Source of the DNA: Calliphora vicina
Taxonomy: Eukaryota; Arthropoda; Insecta; Diptera; Calliphoridae
DNA: 64,000 nucleotides
Assembly: GCF_958450345.1 (NCBI RefSeq)
Contig: NC_088781.1
Location: 124,260,431-124,324,430 of the forward strand
Direction: 5' to 3'
Below the pieces are notes generated by a model that was given only the letters and a program-made list of their open reading frames with translations, was not told the DNA's origin and made no database searches. The translations under genes and the position numbers were made by a program. Positions 21,831-33,999 of the stretch are shown one piece after another (position 1 is the stretch's first letter; each line of letters opens with the position of its first letter).

Positions 21831-22581
21831 AACAAGTAATAAAGTATGGTCGGTCAAGCCCGACCATATAATACCCTACACCAAGTCAATGAGTAAAAAT
21901 ATTTTTCTTTTAAAATATCAATAATTTATATTCATGAGTGATTTTCGGAAGTGGGCCTTATATGGGAGCTATGACCAATTATGGACCGATCACCTTGAAA
22001 TTAGGTCGTGTGATTTATGTCTATATTAAATTTAACTATGTTGAATTTTGTGTGTATACCAACATTTTTAAGCGATTTATGCACGTTAAAGTGATTTTCG
22101 GAAGCGGGTCTATATGGGAGCTATGACTAATTATGGACCGATCGTAACAAAATTTGGTGACATGAATTTTGTATATATAAAACTTATTTGGAGCGAAATT
22201 TGTGTAGATACATAAATAAATTAAACATTTATGACCGATAGAGTCCAATTTCGAGGGGACTTTGTATGGGGGCTAGGTGAAATAATGGACCGATTTCAGC
22301 CAGTTTCAATAGGCTTGGTCCTTGGGCCGAAAAAGTAATATGTACCAAATTTGATCGAAATATCTTCAAAATTGCGACCTGTACTCTGCGCACAAGGTTT
22401 ACATGGACAGCCAGCCAGCCAGCCAACCAGACGGACGGACGGCCATCGTTTAATCGACTCAGAAAGTGATTCTAAGTCGATCGGTATACTTTAAGGTGGG
22501 TGTTAGACTAATATTTTTGGGCGTTACAAACATCTGCACAAACGCATAATACCCTCCCCACTATGGTGGTGTAGGGTATAA
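21831..22581 (-). mobile_element. Helentron-like type A repeat, full length
   Basis: It starts AACAAGTAATAAAGTATGGT with the hairpin GGTCGG..CCGACC, and ends ACTATGGTGGTGTAGGGTAT. The tetranucleotide tract at 22,410-22,443 reads as a few GGCT and GTCC units on the other strand. Nearly the same element lies inverted at 23,766-24,635. The open frames at 22,036-22,248 and 24,216-24,428 are the same frame in the two copies, differing at one residue. Confidence 0.88.
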
Positions 22582-23765
22582 AAACTGAAAAAAAAGTATA
22601 AAAATATTTAAATTTTTATATTGAAGTTGAAGGATATTCATAATAATTTTATATTTTTAATAACAAATTTTTATTGTTAAAGTTTCTGCTACTTTTTTGC
22701 TCTAAATTTTATTAACATTTTGTAGTATTTTAATTATGGTTTAAATAATGTTTTTGTATAATTAATTGTTCATTGTTTATTATTTTAAATTATTTATATT
22801 TTGTGTATGCACACTATTTATTAGAATGGAAGTAATAAATTCAATTTTAAATTGTTTCAACGCAAAAAAAACCTATTAATATGAAAAGTATTTTAATTTA
22901 AGGTCATAAGTTCATGTTTATTTAATAAGCAATTTAATTTTAAGGGCATTTATTATTCATACAGATATATTTTCGAAATATACATACTTAAAATTTTGAT
23001 TGCAATGAATATTGGCTTAGGAAAGTAAACTCCTTTAAAATGGAACAATTCATAAGGTATTTTATTTTTAGGAATTAAAAAATGTTCCAGGCTAAATACA
23101 AAATTACTGGGTTTAGTGAAAATTTCACATTTAGCTTCAACAGCACTAACCCAGTGCTGATGTATAACAAAACTTTCAAAATAATAAGAAAAAAATGATA
23201 AAGAAAAGAAAAATATAAAATGTTGCTACACATAAGAAAAACATGAAAGTAAAAACTTTCTCCTAAGTAGTTACCACAAAAGTATTTTTTGTGTTTATGG
23301 TACTTCATGAAAAATTCTAGATCATCGTTCAACATTCAACTAAAGTTGTTAGTTGAATGAAGAAATTTCAACAAACTTATACTTTGTTTCTGGGTAAGAA
23401 TGTAAAGAAAATTCTAGAGTTAAACTCATAAGACGATGCAATGCAAGAAAAATTGCAGAAAATTCTATGATATTTAACAGAGCATTACATTGGATAGCAT
23501 AATCAATAGTAGCTGAAACAATTGCGAACATAGTTTCTTTAGTTCATATACTAAATAAATGAGGTTTTTGATTTGGTTGCTGTTGAATATTCACAAAAAT
23601 CATTATGATGAAAATGATGGCAACAATTTCAAATGTAACAATATTACTAGTATTTTCGTGCTAGAAACACAAGCATTGTATTCATCTTGCAAGTGTTGCT
23701 TTCAACATAACAATAAAGTTTTGTCTTACAAACCATTTCAGCTGCTGATTGCTGTTACAATATAT
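22582..23765. other. Spacer between two inverted Helentron-like repeats
   Basis: About 1.2 kb of AT-rich DNA. No coding block, TIR or RNA gene is visible. It would form the loop if the flanking inverted repeats paired. Confidence 0.5.
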
Positions 23766-24635
<870 letters not shown>

Positions 24636-24807
24636 GTATGTCTCTGTTGAAGAGACAAATAGACAAATTTCAATAAAGTTTAGTTCTTGGTTGTTTCCAA
24701 AATATCCTACAAAACCGAAACAACACTCAACATAAATTAAATATTTTTCTAAAATATTCAAAGAATATCGTAAAATTAGTTATCCCTTTTTGAAGTCTGA
24801 TCTCTTA

Positions 24808-24931
24808 GGGCCATTATTACAACTAGCTTTTAAGTTCGTAATAGTAAAAATTACTTTAAGGGTACATTTTTGTATTGCTTAATGTTAACTTTTACTATTA
24901 GGAACTTAAAGGCAAGTTGTAATAATGGCCC
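24808..24931. mobile_element. Harbinger/Tourist-type MITE (124 bp)
   Basis: The perfect 17-bp TIR is GGGCCATTATTACAACT, with AGTTGTAATAATGGCCC at the other end. TTA duplications sit at 24,805-24,807 and 24,932-24,934. It is the same family as 20,036-20,142. Confidence 0.9.
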
Positions 24932-24934
24932 TTA

Positions 24935-25344
24935 GAAACATAAATGCTAAATTTTCCTAGGTTCATTATTGCAAAATATTCAAAAAGTACTATTAGTAGG
25001 AAAAAAGTACTTGTAAGTCTCTTTTTGTAGATTCTATAGCAGTCAGGATCATGTGCGTCTAATTTTGGGTTGCGAGTTTCATTGCTATAGAAAATTCAAA
25101 AAGTACCATTTGAAGAACGAACAAAAATACAATTAGTTCTCCCTTTTTAGTACCTTAAGTTAAATAATTTAATATAATAAGGAATAAGTACCATCAAAGA
25201 AAAATTACAAATATTCTTTTTCCCTCTTGTATACCCGTCAAGTATGAAATTTCAAAGTACAAAATTTTTTGGGAAAATTTTTGTGACATATGTGTCTCAA
25301 ATAACACAAATCTGCATTCATGTGCTCAAAAAAAAAATATGTTA
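24935..25344. other. AT-rich spacer, nothing recognised
   Basis: ATTCAAAAAGTAC occurs twice (about 24,977 and 25,096). I see nothing else. Confidence 0.4.
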
Positions 25345-25575
25345 AAACAAATAAGAGAGCTGTGCCGAATCTTATATAACCTTCTTCAAAGTATACTTTA
25401 AGATAAAGATTGAAAATTTTTTTGGAGTAAAAATTTTTAAAACAAACTTGTCCTGAAAAAAAACATGGTTGAACACATTTTATAGTAACAAAAGTTTAGG
25501 GTAAAAAAACTAATTATGTCCGACTTACTATATATAGCATAAGATAGCTATACATATTGTCTATAATATTGAATT

Positions 25576-27243
25576 ACACCGTCCGACAAATAGAGAAAAA
25601 ATTCGTTAGACACGAACCGGATGATATACGTCTGAAACTATAAATTTAATGGAGAAAAACTGTTTCAGAGAAGTACATTTTTCAAAAAATATTGAAAAAT
25701 ACTCCTGCTAATCCAACAATGACAAATTGTATGTCAAAAGAACAAGAAGAGTTGTAGAATATTTCGTATTATCTCTTTTTTATCCTGTAAGGATCAGAAG
25801 ATGTCAAAAATGTCCTTTAAAATGTTTATATTTTAATATCCTTTAAGATTACCAATAAATTCCTTTTAAAAAAATAGTGCGTTAAAGACCCAAATATTCT
25901 ATACTAAATGTCAAAATTTCATCCTTTATATATATAAAGGTCAAATTAAAATATAAAAAAAAATATTAGTATACAAAAAAGTTTTATTAAGAAAAGTGCA
26001 TGTTTATAAACTACACCACCATAGTGGGGGAGGTATAATGGTTTAGGGCTGTTGTTTGCAACATGCAAAAATATTGTCCCAACACCCATCTTAAAGTATA
26101 CCAATCTGCCCAGGGTCACTTTATGAGTCGACTAAGCGATGTCCGTCCGTCTGTCCGTCCATCCATATAAACCTTGTAATCAAACTACAGGTCGCAGGTT
26201 TAAAGATAATTCGACAAAATTTGGCACAAACCCTTATATTGCCCCAAGGACAAAAGCTATTGAATTTGGTTAGAATCGGCCCATTATTTATCCTAGGCCC
26301 CATACAATTGGCCTATTTGAAAATAGTTAAGCTCTCATAAATATCTTAATTATAAACATATTCAAACCAAATTCAGCACAATTAAGTTTTATGTAAGCCG
26401 AACTCTCACGACCAGATTTCTTGACGATTCGTCAACAATATTCCATAGCTCCCATATAATCAACATTCTCGAAAATGTCATTAATATACATAAATCTCTG
26501 AAATATTTCAGTATCCAAACAAAATTCAACACAAATATGTTTCATATATCTGCAATTCATTCCACCAAATTTTGTGACGATTGGTCCATAATTAGTCATA
26601 GCTCCCTAAAAGGCCCACTACCGAAAATGTGTGTATTCAAATATTTTTCATATCAAAATAAAACTCTTGGGTATTATAAGGTCAGGCTTGCCCGACTATT
26701 TCATTTTACTTGTTTATTAAAAAGTCTTCTTCGTTGCTTTTCACAACGGATTTTGTTATATTTTTTTTTGAATGAAATATTAAAATAAAATATAAAAAAT
26801 CAGATAATTAAAATTTAAAATATTTCTTAACACTTAATTAATTAAGATAGAAGGATGAAATTGTGGCATGTGGTATTCAATATTTGGATCTTTAACTCAC
26901 TGTTTTTTAAAAAAAAATTATTGGAAATCTAAAAGGATATTCAAGGATAATAAATGTAAAGGACATTTATGACATCTTTTAATCCTTACAGGATAAAATA
27001 AAAATAATACGAAATATTTTACAACTCTTCTTGATCATTTGACACCAAATTTGACATAGTTGGGTAATCAGAAGTATTTTAAAACATTTTTTTAAAAATG
27101 TACTCCTCTGAAAATTTTAAGTCCTTTTAAAAGGAAACAGGATCACGAAAAGAAAAACTGAAAACGCAGTTTTTCTCCATTTAATTTATTGTTTCAGACG
27201 TATATCATCCGGTTCGTGTCTAATATTGAGTGTTGTACGGTGT
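25576..27243. mobile_element. Long-TIR (foldback-like) element, 1.67 kb
   Basis: The arm from 25,576 (ACACCGTCCG, then GACACGAACCGGATGATATA at 25,610) is repeated inverted up to 27,243 (GTACGGTGT). The arms can be followed for some 350-400 bp, including AAGAAGAGTTGTA.AATATTT and TTATCCTGTAAGGAT. They differ by perhaps 10-15 percent. A type A Helentron-like repeat sits between them. No transposase is readable. It is inserted in a type B repeat. Confidence 0.75.
26010..26714 (+). mobile_element. Diverged Helentron-like type A repeat
   Basis: It starts AAACTACACCACCATAGTGG and has GAGTCGACTAAGCGATGTCC plus a short GTCC/GTCT tract at 26,140-26,160. It ends with GGTCAGGCTTGCCCGAC and TTTTACTTGTTT. 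It is more diverged than the other type A copies and is nested in the long-TIR element. Confidence 0.8.
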
Positions 27244-27265
27244 TATTAATCCAGATATAGATATA

Positions 27266-27893
27266 AACAAGAAAGAGAGCTATATTCGGCTATGCTGAAT
27301 CTTATATACCGTTCACCAAATTATACTTTAAAATAAAAATTTTAAATATTTTTTGGTGAACAAAATTTAAAAAAAATTTACTTCGAAAAAAAATCTTGTG
27401 GAAAAAATTGTATGCCAAAAAATATTTTAAAATTTCTGTTTTATATTTTTTTTAATTTAATTTTTTTTTTTTGGAAATTTATTCAAAATATTTTATAACA
27501 AAAAAAAATTTTTTGGTGAAAAAAAAATTTGGATTAAAAAATATGTTTCTCGATTTTAGCCCATTGTATCCCGATTTTGAACCATTGTAAGTCTTTGAAA
27601 TATCTATCATTAGATATTCATATTACTATATAAATGACTTAGTAATCCAGATATAGATAAAAAATAGGCCGATTTTCTCGATATTATATAGTAACTTAAC
27701 CGGGTCTATAGCGGATACATATACTGCTGTATGAATCATGTATGTAAGTTATTTGGGGTCTACGGAAAGTTGGTTTCAATATACAGACTGACATGGCTAT
27801 ATCGACTCCGCTATCCAGAATAATATACTGTGTGGGTCACAAATAAAAAATGTAGAAAATTTATACTCTTGCCCTCATAGTGAAGGGTATAAA
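27266..27893 (-). mobile_element. Helentron-like type B repeat, full length
   Basis: The head is AACAAGAAAGAGAGCTATAT with the hairpin TTCGGC..GCTGAA. It has an A-rich body, the core ATGGCTATATCGACTCCGCT at about 27,795, and ends TAGTGAAGGGTATAAAA. The GTCY tract has nearly vanished (ACAGACTGACATGG). Confidence 0.8.
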
Positions 27894-28160
27894 ATAGGGT
27901 TTTGGATTATACCTCATCCATTTTTGAGCCGATTTTTTGGATGAATCATGTATGTGAGTTATTTGGGATCAACGGGATTTCAACATACAGAAGGATAGGC
28001 GGACAGACGGATATGGCTATATCGACTCCGCTGTCTATATCGTTATGGAATATATATACTTTATAGGGTCGCAAATAAAAAATAAAAAATTCACTAAATT
28101 AAAGCGGAATAACAAAGTTATATATACCCATGCCACTCATGGTGAAAGGGTTGCAAATAA
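27894..28160 (-). mobile_element. Helentron-like type B repeat, tail part
   Basis: It contains GGCGGACAGACGGATATGGC and ATCGACTCCGCTGTCTATAT, then TATATACTTTATAGGGTC and TCATGGTGAAAGGGT. The head half is absent. It directly follows another type B repeat. Confidence 0.7.
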
Positions 28161-30169
28161 ATGTTTATATCCCTAAACGGTTCTAATTACCTGAAACTAC
28201 CAAATTTTAAATTCGGTATTTGCGATAAGTATATGATTTCGATTTTTTAGTTTAGAAGATACAAGCTTACCGAATTTATCCGTTTGTACCTCCTAAAACT
28301 TCGAATTTCCAAAATTTAATTTTTAGTGAATTTACATTGGTATAAATTTAGTTCAATGAATTCAAAATTTATTTGAATCGATAAAACAGTTTTATTAACT
28401 CTCGCATAAACGGCAACGAACAAATCAATATATAATTGGATGTTCAGTACGATTCAATGTAATTGTCCCATATATGTCAATTTATGCTGAACGTAATAAA
28501 CTAAAATGGGCATCAAGAGATTGAGACATTACATCGATGGTAAAAAATATTCCGACGTGAGAATATTTGCAAAAAACCTAGTGAATATGAATGTAGAAAA
28601 ACATCCGTTTTCATCCGAATGGAAACATTTACTGAAATGTCCCTACACCAACTCAAGATCCACAACCTCATTGTGGTACACATTTGACGACAGTTGAGTT
28701 TTTTATTAAGAATAAATAACAACTGAATCAAAAATGCGCCTGCGTTAACTTTAAAAACATGCAACAGAAAAAACAGCTGAGAATATACAGCAAAACTGAA
28801 TATGAATCTCAAAATATTATTAGTGCATTATGAATTTGTAATTGTAACATTGTAATATTGAAATAAAATTGAAGACGATTTCCAAAATAAACAAAAATAA
28901 ATGAATAAGGAACAAGTAACTTTGTTCAAATTCTTATATACCCATCACCAACATAATACTGATGCCGTTTTTTGTTCATTTTATATAAAAACATTTATTT
29001 TTATCAGATTTTTAATATTTTCAATACTAAATTTTGTAACGATACCACTATTCTATAGACATTTATGTATCATAGAGCCAAATTCTGGGAAGATATTTGT
29101 ATTTGTGCTAGGAGAAATCATGAACTGTTTAACACAAATTATTATTTGATAATAGGAACGAGGTTTACAAACTTTCACTGTGTTATCTGCAATATATTTA
29201 AAGAAGTTTTGGAAAAAAATCAACTTTTTTGGAGTTTTATCTCACATTTTGCATCATAATTATGATTATTGATTCCATTTCCAATACCCAACATACCTGA
29301 TCAATAAAGAATATTTGCGAAAAATTTAATTTCCATAAATCCTTCTTTGTAGTCACTATCGTGCCTTCAACAAACAGACGGACTGACATTTTTTGGTGGT
29401 GGTTATACAAATACAAGCCAATTTTTTAGGAAACAGTAAACTTTTTTTAACATTTCAATTAATCATGTCCAAAGTACCAAATAAATGCTAGAGAGAAATC
29501 GTCCAAGGAGTGTAATCCAAACGGTGAATTATCCAATATCTCAGTTTAGGCCACTAAATAATTCTTAGAGCAGAATTTTTTTATATTTTTACTGCATTTT
29601 TAAAGTCAAAAATATTATCTTTTAAAACTATATTATCACTAAAAAAAATTTGAAACTTTAACCGCAATTTTTCACATAAAACCATAGACAATATACACAG
29701 TATTTTCCCGCCAAACACAACCGTTTGTATTAAAAGACAATGTGTTACTAAAAACTATGTATATATGATTATGATAGGTTGCAGACAGGCAATTTGGCTG
29801 CAGGATTCTCTTTTCATCCATGTGTGTTTGTTATATTATTCAAGAGAGCGTAAAAGAAAGAGAATATTCTGCAAGAGGAAAGAGCAGATAGCACCATTAT
29901 AAACTATTATTTCATTTAAGATACAGCATTATATATGGAGTACATTATATAATTATATCCTTAAGAAGTTATTACTACCAGGTATCCTATAAGCAGACAA
30001 ATTTATGCAAATATATTTATAATTATTTGATTTAGACTTTAAATGAAGATACACACAAATATACATATACATTTAAAGCTGTTATAAATACGTTTTATGT
30101 TCTTAAAAATCTTATTAATTTCTACGTAACACATTTTACCATATTTTTGTATTCGGAAGACCAATACAT
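28161..30169. other. 2-kb spacer with one possible small gene
   Basis: Apart from the 63-codon frame at 28,506, I see no coding block. 29,690-29,900 is slightly GC-richer (CCCGCCAAACACAACCG) but translates to nothing recognisable. There are no TIRs or Helentron-like parts. Confidence 0.4.
28506..28697 (+). CDS. Possible small protein or gene fragment (63 codons)
   Basis: The frame begins MGIKRLRHYIDGKKYSDVRI and ends WYTFDDS. It is charged, with Trp, Pro and Cys residues, so it does not look like translated AT-rich spacer. In-frame stops lie just upstream of the ATG. AATAAA-type signals follow at 28,712 and 28,862. Just upstream another frame also looks codable (NVIVPYMSIYAERNKLKW), so this may be a frameshifted remnant of a longer gene or retrocopy. 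I do not recognise the family. Confidence 0.25.
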   Translation: MGIKRLRHYIDGKKYSDVRIFAKNLVNMNVEKHPFSSEWKHLLKCPYTNSRSTTSLWYTFDDS

Positions 30170-30400
30170 GACAGTCGAATTGCACTTAGCGCCATCCTGT
30201 TGATACCACATCTCCCCGGCTCAATATCGTACATATTTTCAAACAAAAAATCATTGTTCATGGTGCAGTAACGATCTCCATTGATTGCAACGCTAGCTCA
30301 GGTTTTATATTTTTGAAGAAATAAGCTTCGATGATGCCACCAACGCACATTGAGGGAACTGAAAAAAAGTGGAAATAAATATGTATGTAACTTCTAAACC
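30170..30400 (-). pseudogene. Tc1/mariner-like transposase relic (DMWFQQDGA type)
   Basis: Read on the minus strand: VGGIIEAYFFKN (about 30,310-30,345), then NGDRYCTMNNDFLFENMYDI, then after a one-base shift MWYQQDGAKCNST (about 30,175-30,215). The order GGII..YFF, NG.RY..M, MWFQQDGA.CHT is that of a transposase family common in insects, and QQDGA contains its second catalytic Asp. The first and third catalytic blocks were not found. It is a dead copy. Confidence 0.7.
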
Positions 30401-30481
30401 TATAGTCCGATTTTAATAAAATGTCCCATGGCCATAGAGGAGATGTTGATAAGTTGAGATTAAAACACCAAGGGAGTGCCA

Positions 30482-30514
30482 AGCCACAATGCCCCAAATT
30501 GGGGCACTGTGGCT
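30482..30514. repeat. 15-bp GC-rich hairpin
   Basis: AGCCACAATGCCCCA pairs with TGGGGCACTGTGGCT across a 3-nt loop, with one mismatch. It is unusually GC-rich for this window. It may be the end of a MITE or the remains of one. Confidence 0.7.
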
Positions 30515-30696
30515 ATGTATAGAATCCATTAGAAGAGATCTACAGATCAATTTTGAATTTTGATCAAAAATGTCCAAATAAGTTTAAAATTCCATCAAAA
30601 ACGATTCATAAATAAAACTTTTATTGCATTTTAAAAATTTTAATTTTTTAAGAAAATCAGTTGAGTTTTTTTATACCCATATTCATAGAGAATTAT

Positions 30697-30855
30697 ACAT
30701 AGAGACGAGACACTCCGATTTGTCAAACAAAAAAACAACAATCATATGTCTGATACAACAACAAAATACATTGACTAGCATGTATTTTGTTGTTGCAAGA
30801 GATAGGTTTTTGACAACAGACTTAGGATTTTGAGAATTACGTCTCGTCTCTATGT
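30697..30855. mobile_element. Short TIR element (159 bp)
   Basis: The ends are ACATAGAGACGAGAC and its exact inverse GTCTCGTCTCTATGT. The interior includes ACAACAAAATACAT and its inverse ATGTATTTTGTTGTT. Related interior sequence occurs near 44,530 and 47,720. The target duplication is unclear. Confidence 0.7.
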
Positions 30856-31099
30856 TACCCTATGCCCATATTTTTGAAAAAGTATTCTATCAATTTTTCA
30901 ATTCTTAACAATTTTATATATTCTTGAAAAGAAAAAAAACTAGTCTCTTTAATGGTTTCAAAATACAGAACTCGCAGTAATTTCTATTGGAGTGTTCTCA
31001 GACGTTTGGTAACGCAGTCATAAAAATATATTACAAAACGGCAAGATTCTGTAAATTTTAATTTGAATCCATAAATTTTACTACTGGAAAAGATAATAT

Positions 31100-31987
31100 A
31101 TACAACAGAAATTCCAAATATTGAAAAATTTGACCTTTGACCATCACGATTTAAGGATTAACGTATTTTGATTTTAGTAAAAGTTTCAGAGTATATTTAG
31201 AATTATCTGGACTATAATACTCTGAATAAGTTTTGCTTAAAATTCATAAGAGTAAGGAAATAGAGCTCATTCGAGTAAAAATTGCCAAATTGGTTTTTCT
31301 CGAAAATTTCAAAATTTAAATCGCAGGTACGGAAAAACTATAAGAGATATTTTTATATTTTTTTCACATTTTTATTCCCTATTATATTTTTAATAAATCT
31401 CAATAGATGATCAAAAAATTCTGAAATTTGTTTAACAAAATTTTTAAAAATTTGAAAATGGAGTTTTGAAACTGCCGTTAAAAAAATTTTATTTTTTTGT
31501 TCATAACTAAGAATAGGTTAACGGTATCCTACGGAGACAAAATCTCATATACAAGTAAACATGGACATATTTTAAGTAAAAATGAGCTTTCATTTAAATA
31601 TTTATCAAAATATGTTAATTTTGTTCCTACCTTTCTTGTTCTAGTTGCCTGAGACACGTTAATGGCCTGGCGAATTTTTAATAACTTTAAAATTTTTTGA
31701 CCAATTTCTGTTTTTTATGTCTCATTAGAACGAAAATTACGTACACATTTCGATTCTTTTAAATTAAATTGCAAAAGTAATTTTTTAATGGCAAAATTTT
31801 TACAAAAACTGAAAAAATGCATTTTTTCCCCTTGTAAATGCATCTCAAAATTTCAGAGGGCTTGCGGCACGTCTTAACCCCAACCGATTTACCTAAAATT
31901 TTTTCAGGATGATTTTTTTACTAATGTTCACCAAACTGGGGGTGAGAATGGCCAAAATCCAACTTTCGTTTATTAAGGGCCACCCTA
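31100..31987 (-). mobile_element. Foldback-element arm (single right arm)
   Basis: It ends TTATTAAGGGCCACCCTA, the inverse of the left end at 34,000 and 52,790. It carries the family blocks TCTAGTTGCCTGAGACACGT and CCAACCGATTTACCTAAAAT. No left arm adjoins it. Confidence 0.8.
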
Positions 31988-33239
31988 ATATACATATTAT
32001 ATATCAACATGAAGAAAATTGTGTCTTCTTTTCAAAAATTTATACAATTTTTAAGAATTAATAAACTGATAGAAGACTTTTCTCAAAAATATGGGAATTT
32101 TTTAGAAAATTTTAACAAAAAACTTTTCAAAAATCTTAAAAATTTCATTTTTTAGTTTTTTGACTCTGTTAACGGTACCAAGATGCGTGCTTTGAATTTC
32201 CTTTGCAAAATATTTAGAAAAATATTGGGTCATACAAAACCGGTTTCAATTATTTGAAATGCTATGCGATTAAAGAAAATTTGTTATAAATTTGAAATTT
32301 ATATTAAACGTATGGCTCTGGACTACGCAGTAATACAAATTTTGAAGCAAATTTTCTTCTTTAGTACTTACCAAAATGTTACCTTTCGCAAAAATATAAA
32401 CGCATTATTATTTTGTTTTCTCTATAACTAAATATTAATGTAAATACTTTTTATTAAAAAAATCGAGAAAAACTACTTTTTAAAATGTTTTTAATTTAAA
32501 TGTACATAACTTGTGACTTAGTATCGATTTTTAAATAATTTTTTTCTTCTTAATACTACTAAATTTGTTGTTAATTAAAAAATATATATATGAAAAAAAT
32601 CGGGAGAGATTTGCATCCGCTATTAGCAAAAATCTAGTTCTCATTTTGTAAATTCTACACACATACAAATCTTTCAAATAGGATCGAGAACAAACATTTG
32701 GCATAATTTTTAATTCTTTATATACCCGAGAATCCTCACCTTGAGGCCTTGAAGCACCAAATCTTCTATTAAAATCGGAATATCGGTTTAGAAGTTACAG
32801 ATTTATTTCCACTTACCGCGTACCGCGCAGTGGGGGAAATACACCAATGCACCTCACCATTTTTCTGGATGTAATGCAGTCCGTTGGGCCTGTTGTGGAT
32901 TGGTCTAACTCCATACACGGTAATTTGGTTTATTAACAAACCTTCTAAGCCATAAATGAGCCTTAAACAATTTCGCGATAAAACAGTCGTCTATTAATAT
33001 AAATCTATAATTTAATATTTAAAACTTGTTAGTGTGTACATTAGGATGGCCCTTATTTTAGTGAAAATTTTGCAAAATCGTATAATGTTTGAATGGACAT
33101 TTTATTTGTAGTACCGTGTTTTTGCTCAATAGCAATATTCTCATAAAAATTAAATAGTGGAAAAAATCCATCTAGAACAAAAGTAATATTTCAATTGATC
33201 TTTTGACCAACTTATTGGAAGTAGAATTTCACCAAATTT
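31988..33239. other. AT-rich spacer with an inverted repeat fragment
   Basis: 32,760-32,825 is an inverted relative of 30,370-30,430 (GTGGAAATAAAT..GTAACTTCTAAACC). It probably belongs with the transposase relic there. A lone ATTAGGATGGCCCTTATTTT at 33,040 recalls the foldback-family end. I see no gene. Confidence 0.45.
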
Positions 33240-33430
33240 TGAGAATGGCTGAGATACAACCTAGATTTTTTTAATATATATCTGGATTACTAAATAATTA
33301 ATATAGACAATATGCATATCTAATGATAGATATTTCGGACCTACAATAAGTCAAATACGAAAAAAATATTTTTTAAACCGATTTTTTTTTTACCAAAAAA
33401 ATATTTTTTTTCAAACGTTTTTCGCTATAA
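33240..33430 (+). mobile_element. Helentron-like type B repeat, body fragment
   Basis: It contains ATATATCTGGATTACTAAAT and TCTAATGATAGATATTTC followed by a T-rich run, as in the body of full type B repeats. Both ends are missing. Confidence 0.65.
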
Positions 33431-33515
33431 ATTTAAAAAAAAATACTTCATAAAATGGAAGGAGTTATTTTTCCCAACCGCGATAAAAAGATACTATCAT
33501 ACCTTGAGTCTAGAT

Positions 33516-33760
33516 CAGCGAAATGCAATGAGCTCTCAAATGAGCTCTCTTGTTTTTATTTTCACATGTACGCAAGCACACACATTGTATAAAAACAGTC
33601 AGTCTCGCATGAGCATTGATAGAAGCAGGTTGTGTTACGCTTTTATGCTTGTTTGTTTCATTATTTCAGCTAGTTGTTTTTGTTTTTGCCAGAGAATAAT
33701 TCTCAACTCATACAACTACAATATCTAAAAACTGTAGTGGTGTGAGTTTGCATTTCGCTG
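33516..33760. mobile_element. hAT-type MITE (245 bp)
   Basis: The 13-bp TIRs are CAGCGAAATGCAA and TTTGCATTTCGCTG (inverse). Perfect 8-bp duplications GTCTAGAT lie at 33,508-33,515 and 33,761-33,768. The interior carries GAGCTCTCAAATGAGCTCTC. The open frame here (33,504-33,728) starts in the target duplication and is not a gene. Confidence 0.92.
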
Positions 33761-33999
33761 GTCTAGATGTTAGCAGCTCAGATCTCTCAGCATATCGTGA
33801 AAAAAGAGAGACGTCGTCAACACTTCATGTTCGCTCGGAAAACATCCACCATTTCCGTGTCCGGCAAATCTGATAAAATTTGATTCATAGGTATGTGGTC
33901 AGAGTACAGTAGAGGCCTTTTAGCAGATGATAAATCAGGATATGTCATTTTCCTTTTACTCACTAATGAAGTTTTACGGTTCTGTCCTAATATAACTAC

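Larger units (their letters stand above)
25345..27263 (-). mobile_element. Helentron-like type B repeat, interrupted and truncated
   Basis: The head AGAGAGCTGTGCCGAATCTT begins near 25,354. The interior block CATATTGTCTATA at 25,553 is cut by a long-TIR element, and ATTAATCCAGATATAGAT resumes at 27,245. The next type B repeat then begins at once. Confidence 0.65.

Noticed and set aside
22036..22248. 70-codon frame recurring at 24,216-24,428
   Set aside because: It lies inside the Helentron-like type A repeats, which are otherwise noncoding; the recurrence is due to the repeat.
33504..33728. 74-codon plus-strand frame
   Set aside because: It starts in the target duplication and lies almost wholly in a 245-bp MITE.
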